Under the pieces are notes generated by a model. It was not told the DNA's origin. It was given only the letters and a program-made list of their open reading frames with translations, and did no database searches. Shown one piece after another: positions 60,601-64,000 of a stretch of 64,000 nt of DNA (position 1 is its first letter; every line of letters starts with the position of its first letter). A program made the position numbers and the translations under genes. This DNA is from a bacterium (GTDB taxonomy: Bacteria; Patescibacteriota; Patescibacteriia; 2-12-FULL-60-25): contig JAJYXM010000016.1 in assembly GCA_021796435.1 (NCBI GenBank), forward strand, positions 1,217,580 through 1,281,579. The letters run 5' to 3'.

Positions 60601-61127
60601 GCGCTTGGGACCAGGACGGACTGAAGCGCATCGAGATGTGGGTGAACGGCATGTTGGCCCACACCTGCTACTTCAACTCCTCGTTAGCCTACGGCAACCA
60701 GGAATGTACGTTCACGGTCAATGGCTCCAACTACAAAGCGGGTGACGCGATATACGTGAACGCCAAGGCCGTGGACGCCTTCGATCACGAAGGTTGGTCA
60801 CCTGCCAGGACCTATACTGTAGTGAACCAAGACAGCCAGCTGACGACTTCAAACATCGGCAAACTGACTGCCTGGAGCTCGAGCGATGCAGGTTACGGGA
60901 TCATGGACGCGATCACTTTCTGGACTAAAGGTTCGGACAACGACGGTATAAGCAAGATCGAGATCATCGTGAATGCCCAGACCGTCAAGACTTGCTACAA
61001 CACGGATTCCTGCAGCATCGTCGGCGGCCCATACAGCGGTCGCAGCTATATCACTTACGGCGCCAAGATGACCGACAAACTCGGCAACGTGACATATAGC
61101 GGATATAAGACGATCTACAAAAAATAA
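57648..61127 (+). CDS. large secreted protein with an N-terminal beta domain and seven Ig-like repeats
   Basis: 1159 residues. Signal peptide MKKVISKLFAVAVVAATMAS ending near ALA. Residues about 30-400 form a beta-rich, propeller-like region with recurring short motifs (YWYMTDGQDLW, GMWAFVTTQGRVFLW). From about 415 on there are seven repeats of roughly 95-105 residues, each with a G(I/L)xR(I/V)(E/D)(I/V)(Y/V)V(D/N)G strand and a Cys pair (for example RTCNFSRSYGTQNC), as in Ig-like domains held by disulfides. The last repeat ends the protein; no sorting signal is seen. Probably a surface adhesin. Confidence 0.8.
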   Translation: MKKVISKLFAVAVVAATMASAAAPALAGGGYYWTDISSLIAERQNRPVWAMAYASPYWYMTDGQDLWSGGHVWRTEGSAMADITTDVRNAGLSRVDDIVSDGQTVLFLKGITAKNNSFQVLKYNGTYTDVSYTLRNQLSSDEGIISLNGKSGMWAFVTTQGRVFLWNTGNNTVTGILNSTVNYPDYLNYSVYGTSPSTETGFFAFAVPVSNGWFIGQRQGSYSSWGNMRLWLRDLNGNLTDVTSKFSTFQDAEFMASNGNTAIFLARNTSGSSSQYTARALYSFDGINKIDLSSQYYNADSTFTWFRAIAAYDGSSWLVAERGDTSSDRSVLQISGSNVSKLSNLKDYLIDMASNGNGTILLGGAESEMGKTDPNSPLMAKLFKASTSATNSNGTTDTNTYGGGGTYSSSNGPTVTTSGNPANYQLSNGGTFTYRASAWDTNGVNRVSLYVDGSLAKTCYSDTCEYSNVYYSNSLTTRSVPMYAIAMDNQGYTTQTSQETLTVGQGTSNNDQQNSQQDSNSGTYYWSYLNPDQTYLTRGNSMTYNVGANDSDGINRIEIVVNGATRKTCTLNNWTGNQSCAYTLNGYDYLLNSQIAVNAKIVDGAGKETWTALKYINVTDSSYNTNDNSGDVSAWGWFDPSNSSLNRGSSTTYKVQANATQGLQKVEIYADGSLKRTCNFSRAYGTQSCDFTVYGNDYTVAQHTFNARATDYYGKTSWSDTKTLTIQDANNSNTSGNGVYTWSWLDPSNTTLQRGSSATYRTQASADNGLQRIDVYVNGTVKRTCNFSRSYGTQNCDLTIYGNDYSTNSQLAINAKSTDYNGYTNWSSLTYLTITDTTGNSTDNGSVGLQADPNRTSFNNGDWVTFNGSAQDPDGLTRIEILIDGSVVKTCNYSNSTAWENCSYSSNLYSNNGKNSRTIGVSVKAYDRYGYVRGVNPIYYNINAYDTSGNGSNSDTGSNPATWSWSEPNEKLNLTTAENVTYHVGAWDQDGLKRIEMWVNGMLAHTCYFNSSLAYGNQECTFTVNGSNYKAGDAIYVNAKAVDAFDHEGWSPARTYTVVNQDSQLTTSNIGKLTAWSSSDAGYGIMDAITFWTKGSDNDGISKIEIIVNAQTVKTCYNTDSCSIVGGPYSGRSYITYGAKMTDKLGNVTYSGYKTIYKK

Positions 61128-61197
61128 CCTCATTGTTTGGCGCATAACTTCGTCAGGACCTCTGCTGCTCACTATGCGTACGTCTAAGTACGCGCCG

Positions 61198-61238
61198 CGC
61201 CCGCAATGCCTCGCTTGCTCGGCAAGCGTGGCGGGCGG
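61198..61238. repeat. GC-rich palindrome, family 1 copy
   Basis: Nearly identical to 1031-1074 but with the apex inverted (CTTGCTCGGCAAG against CAAGCTCGGCTTG), so pairing is preserved by compensatory changes. It lies in the gene-free stretch 61128-61298. Confidence 0.75.
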
Positions 61239-61298
61239 GTCGCTCCGCTGCTCAGTTCTTCCTCGTTCTGCATCCAAACAACAAAGTTTAAAAAACAG

Positions 61299-61330
61299 CA
61301 ACCCCGGCAGAAATGCCGGAGTTGTTTTTT
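61299..61330. terminator. bidirectional terminator
   Basis: CAACCCCGGCA/TGCCGGAGTTG with loop GAAA, followed by T7, between convergent genes. Confidence 0.85.
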
Positions 61331-61348
61331 TGGATCAATGACGGATCT

Positions 61349-62032
61349 TCAAGCCGCCTCCTCCGGCGGGATCTCCATCTCGTCAGTGTAGTATTGGATC
61401 TCCTCGTCGAGGATCTGCAACGGCACGACTTCGCCTTCGAAGAAGATGCGGTCTTCGTAACGTTCAAGCTTGGAATAGATCTCGTGTCCGTAGTCCTCCG
61501 GCAATTCCGCTGCCAAATCGCGCAGCTTCTTCAGGCGTTCCAGATAGCCCTTCAATTCAAGCTGACCTGACTTGACCAGGATATCGAGCGTCCCACCTTT
61601 TTCGCGCCAATAATCGTGACGCACTTGTTTGCGCACTTCCTCTATCTCCATGAGTTCAGCTTCAGTGAAAGCAGTGACGGATTCTTCGTGATCCAGACAG
61701 GCCTGCAGATTGTGCGCGCCTATACCGTCACGGAAACGACGCATGATGTGCGCCGTCGACGGGCGGACGGCAGCCGTGACGCGGCGCCATTCCTCTTCCG
61801 CACCTTCTTCATCAAAAAAACGGCGCATGGCATAGCGCGCAGGCCAGACGTCTTGGGCGAACTTGCGCACGTCCTCGATCAGCTTCTCGGGCTTCTGCTC
61901 CTCACCGGCGCGGTACTGTTTGAGGTCGGCTTCGGCGAGAGACCGATCCTTGGCCGGGGCGTAATCGAGATAATCCTCGAAAAAGTCCATGATGCGCACC
62001 CTATCCTTGAGATCCAGATATAAATCAGACAT
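61349..62032 (-). CDS. hypothetical acidic helical protein
   Basis: 227 residues, rich in Glu/Asp and Arg (MDFFEDYLDYAPAKDRSLAE, TEAELMEIEEVRKQVRHDYW). No signal peptide, membrane segment or recognised motif. Probably cytosolic; C-terminus ends in an acidic tail. Confidence 0.65.
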   Translation of the reverse strand: MSDLYLDLKDRVRIMDFFEDYLDYAPAKDRSLAEADLKQYRAGEEQKPEKLIEDVRKFAQDVWPARYAMRRFFDEEGAEEEWRRVTAAVRPSTAHIMRRFRDGIGAHNLQACLDHEESVTAFTEAELMEIEEVRKQVRHDYWREKGGTLDILVKSGQLELKGYLERLKKLRDLAAELPEDYGHEIYSKLERYEDRIFFEGEVVPLQILDEEIQYYTDEMEIPPEEAA

Positions 62033-62063
62033 GACGGTATATTATCCGATTTGCGCCCAACTA

Positions 62064-62088
62064 AAAAGACCGGCGCGAACCGGTCTTT
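62064..62088 (-). terminator. terminator of the 62104-62667 gene
   Basis: AAAGACCGG/CCGGTCTTT with loop CGCGAA and T/A tracts on both sides. Confidence 0.8.
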
Positions 62089-62103
62089 AACTTCTTACCG
62101 ACT

Positions 62104-62667
62104 TCAGCCTTGTCCTTTCATGCTGTCCAGCAGGAGTTTTCTCCCTTCTTCCATACCTTCTATCCCAGCCTGAAGATTCCTGATCTCTGTTTGACTGGCA
62201 CTAATATCCTTTTCGATCCTCTCCAGCGCCCCAGCAGGCGTGGTGTATTCACAGTTAGCCTTCTCAAGATCATAATCCATGTAAACGCGATAAAACAATA
62301 GCTTACCGCTGGGCAAGATCAGAATCTTGCTTCGCTCGAAATTACCGCCAGAAGAGAGCTCCAAGACTTTCATGCCCGGATATTCTCGTTCGAGCTCGTC
62401 TTTCGATCTTACAAAGCCACCGCTGAATTCATCGATATCAAGAGACTCTTCCCATGAAGATGTGTCCGTCGCTTCTTCATGTCCTTCTTCTGACGCTTCC
62501 TCCCGCGCCTTGAGTTCTTGATATGTTGACTCTTGCTCGGGGTTACGCCTCTGAATGCGTTCCAGCTTAAGAAGGAGACGAAGCTCATCAGTAGTCAAAG
62601 GAGCTGGTTTTTCGCCCCGCCTGCTTCCGGCTTCAGGGCTCCATGGTGGTCGGCTACTAAAAGTCAT
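62104..62667 (-). CDS. ORFan with C-terminal coiled coil
   Basis: 187 residues from the ATG at 62665-62667; the longer frame would include the promoter. The N-terminal half is basic then very acidic (KAREEASEEGHEEATDTSSW); the middle has a beta segment (ILILPSGKLLFYRVYMDYD); the C-terminus is a coiled coil (ALERIEKDISASQTEIRNLQ). No clear ribosome site. Function unknown. It diverges from rpsA through a shared -35 hexamer. Confidence 0.6.
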   Translation of the reverse strand: MTFSSRPPWSPEAGSRRGEKPAPLTTDELRLLLKLERIQRRNPEQESTYQELKAREEASEEGHEEATDTSSWEESLDIDEFSGGFVRSKDELEREYPGMKVLELSSGGNFERSKILILPSGKLLFYRVYMDYDLEKANCEYTTPAGALERIEKDISASQTEIRNLQAGIEGMEEGRKLLLDSMKGQG

Positions 62668-62701
62668 AAAAATACCGCTTATTTTCGTACTTATAGAGTA
62701 A

Positions 62702-62729
62702 AGTATATATCTCCTCAATCCCCCTTGCA
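62702..62729 (-). promoter_or_regulatory. promoter of the 62104-62667 gene, sharing its -35 box with rpsA
   Basis: TTGCAA (62724-62729, self-complementary), 16-bp spacer, TATACT on the minus strand (62702-62707). Confidence 0.5.
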
Positions 62730-62752
62730 AAGTCAGCCGTTTTCAAGTATAG
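62724..62752 (+). promoter_or_regulatory. promoter of rpsA
   Basis: TTGCAA (62724-62729), 17-bp spacer, TATAGT (62747-62752), about 110 nt before the start codon. Confidence 0.55.
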
Positions 62753-62804
62753 TGCCGGCACCTGATATTCAGGCCGTTGTAACTGCGAATTTACTTAATT
62801 CACG

Positions 62805-62853
62805 CGGGGACGGCTGTCAAAGACATATTTGACGCCCCGTTAAGCGGGGTTTT
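62805..62853 (+). promoter_or_regulatory. transcription attenuator in the rpsA leader
   Basis: A terminator hairpin CCCCG (62835-62839)/CGGGG (62845-62849) with T4 lies 15 nt before the rpsA start. Its 5' arm can alternatively pair with CGGGG (62805-62809), stabilised by GTCAAA (62816-62821)/TTTGAC (62828-62833). The two structures exclude one another. Confidence 0.55.
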
Positions 62854-62868
62854 ATAGAAGGCTGAAAT

Positions 62869-63987
62869 ATGGCAAAAGCAAAGAACGTAAGTACGGAGGA
62901 AGGCAAGTCGCCGGAGATCGAAAAGCTCCTGGCTGACGAGAATAACGCAGCGTACATCAACTATCCCGGCGTCGGCGACGTGGTCAAAGGCACCGTCATC
63001 GCAGTCGGGCGCAACGAGGTCAGGATCGACATCAACGGCCTGGCGATCGGCTTGGTGCGCGGTCCGGAACTGGATCCGAATGCGCATCTGACCGTCGGCG
63101 ACGAGGTCGAAGCGACCGTCCTGGAACTGGACAACGAATTCGGCGAGCTCGAGCTCTCGCTCAAGAGCGCCGACAAGAAGAAGTCCTGGGAGAAGCTGCG
63201 CGAAATCCTGGCGGCCGGAGAACCTGTGCCGGTCAAGATATTGGACGCCAACAAGGGCGGCCTCATCATCCGCATGGAAGGCATCACGGGCTTCCTGCCG
63301 GTGTCGCAACTTTCACCCGAGAATTATCCGCGCGTATCCGGCGGAGAGAAACTGCGTATCCTGGAGAAGCTCAAAGGCTTGGTCGGCAACCAGCTTGACG
63401 TCAAAGTCATCGACGTGAGCGAAGAGACGGGCAAACTCATCGTCTCGGAAAAGGCGGTCTGGGAAAGCAAGCAGGAAAGCACGCTTTCGCGCTTCAAGGT
63501 CGGAGATATCGTGGAAGGCGACGTGACGGCAGTGACCGACTTCGGCGCTTTCGTCCGGTTCGACGAGAACCTGGAAGGCCTGGTCCACATCTCGGAGATC
63601 GCTTGGCAACGCATCGACCATCCGCGCGACGTACTCAAAGTCGGCGACCATGTGCGTGCCGAGATCATCAACATCGAAGGTTCCAAGATCTTCCTCAGCA
63701 TGAAGAAGCTGGTGGACGATCCATGGAAGGATGTCGGCGAGAAATTCAAAGTCGGACAGTGGGTCAAGGGCAAGGTCCTCAAGATAAACCCGTTCGGCCT
63801 GTTCGTGGAGCTGGATCCGGACATCCACGGCTTGGCCCACATCAGCGAGCTCTCGGATCGCCCAGTCAAGGACGTGAACGAGATAGCGCGCGTCGGCGAC
63901 GAGTTCGAATTCCGCGTCGTATCCATAGACCCGGAGAACCATCGCCTAGGCCTCTCGCTGCGCAAGCAGAAGGAAGAGAAGAAATAA
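62869..63987 (+). CDS. rpsA: 30S ribosomal protein S1, four S1 domains
   Basis: 372 residues with four S1 motifs at about 33-105, 120-190, 205-275 and 290-360. The last two have the classic form GDIVEGDVTAVTDFGAFVRF and GQWVKGKVLKINPFGLFVEL. It binds mRNA on the 30S subunit during initiation. Gram-negative S1 has six domains and shorter forms have four, so this fits a reduced genome. Transcription may be controlled by the leader attenuator. Confidence 0.92.
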   Translation: MAKAKNVSTEEGKSPEIEKLLADENNAAYINYPGVGDVVKGTVIAVGRNEVRIDINGLAIGLVRGPELDPNAHLTVGDEVEATVLELDNEFGELELSLKSADKKKSWEKLREILAAGEPVPVKILDANKGGLIIRMEGITGFLPVSQLSPENYPRVSGGEKLRILEKLKGLVGNQLDVKVIDVSEETGKLIVSEKAVWESKQESTLSRFKVGDIVEGDVTAVTDFGAFVRFDENLEGLVHISEIAWQRIDHPRDVLKVGDHVRAEIINIEGSKIFLSMKKLVDDPWKDVGEKFKVGQWVKGKVLKINPFGLFVELDPDIHGLAHISELSDRPVKDVNEIARVGDEFEFRVVSIDPENHRLGLSLRKQKEEKK

Positions 63988-64000
63988 TAGGCCTTCCGCG

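Noticed and set aside
1..64000. CRISPR array or cas genes
   Set aside because: No regularly spaced direct repeats or Cas motifs were seen; the repeats present are palindromes, heptamers or gene-end duplications.

Overview
This window reads like a chromosome segment of a Candidate Phyla Radiation (Patescibacteria) bacterium, probably on the Parcubacteria side, though the sequence alone does not fix the lineage. The signs are many lineage-restricted ORFans, small GIY-YIG nuclease ORFs, two secreted proteins sharing a C-terminal domain I associate with this group, a four-domain ribosomal protein S1, an archaeal-like RNase HII and a membrane pyrophosphatase. TGA ends many genes, so the code is standard and not the TGA=Gly code of Gracilibacteria/Absconditabacteria.

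Layout. 1-2.0 kb: partial NADAR gene, tRNA-Phe and tRNA-Ile loci full of tRNA fragments, palindromes and a GIY-YIG relic, and mgtC. 2.1-6.9 kb: GH15-like protein, lipoprotein, ferredoxin plus flavin reductase, an ORFan, a SprT-like metalloprotease. 7.1-11.6 kb: H+-pyrophosphatase whose 3' end is duplicated on the far side of an ORFan with a phosphoribosyltransferase-like motif. 11.7-16 kb: rnhB, ORFans, tRNA-Ile(UAU), a VKOR-like protein, a pilin. 15.8-25.3 kb: surface protein, P-type ATPase, PerM-like protein, pseudouridine synthase, cytidylate kinase, rplS, second surface protein. 25.4-35.9 kb: uvrA, DsbA-like protein, secG, peptide-binding protein, ABC exporter, DUF3298 protein, GT2. 36-43.2 kb: two ORFan paralogue clusters around tRNA-Leu, an FMN reductase and RNase J. 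43.3-48.7 kb: trpS, a DUF1059 protein, and a FecR/CHASE2-cyclase operon. 48.7-57.5 kb: rnpB carrying a GIY-YIG relic, a sugar transferase followed by two ORFans bounded by copies of its 3' end, and two glycosyltransferases. 57.6-64 kb: a 1159-residue repeat-containing secreted protein, two ORFans and rpsA behind an apparent attenuator.

Two systems deserve attention. First, stable-RNA genes are interrupted or flanked by tRNA halves, GC-rich palindromes and minimal GIY-YIG ORFs: in the anticodon loop of tRNA-Phe, at anticodon position 35/36 of tRNA-Ile (where a whole tRNA-Ile sits inside a split tRNA-Ile), and in the loop of an extended P19-like helix of RNase P RNA. Second, ORFans that start with the same residues (MNENPF) but otherwise differ sit directly downstream of conserved genes and are followed by a copy of that gene's 3' end (150 bp identical for hppA; about 65 bp for the sugar transferase). 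This looks like 3'-end-targeted integration.

A third pattern is a set of high-GC ORFans organised as stand-alone units: a TTGnnn-17 bp-TAnnnT promoter, a strong GGAGG ribosome site and a private terminator. Short dispersed palindromes have also entered several conserved coding genes in frame.
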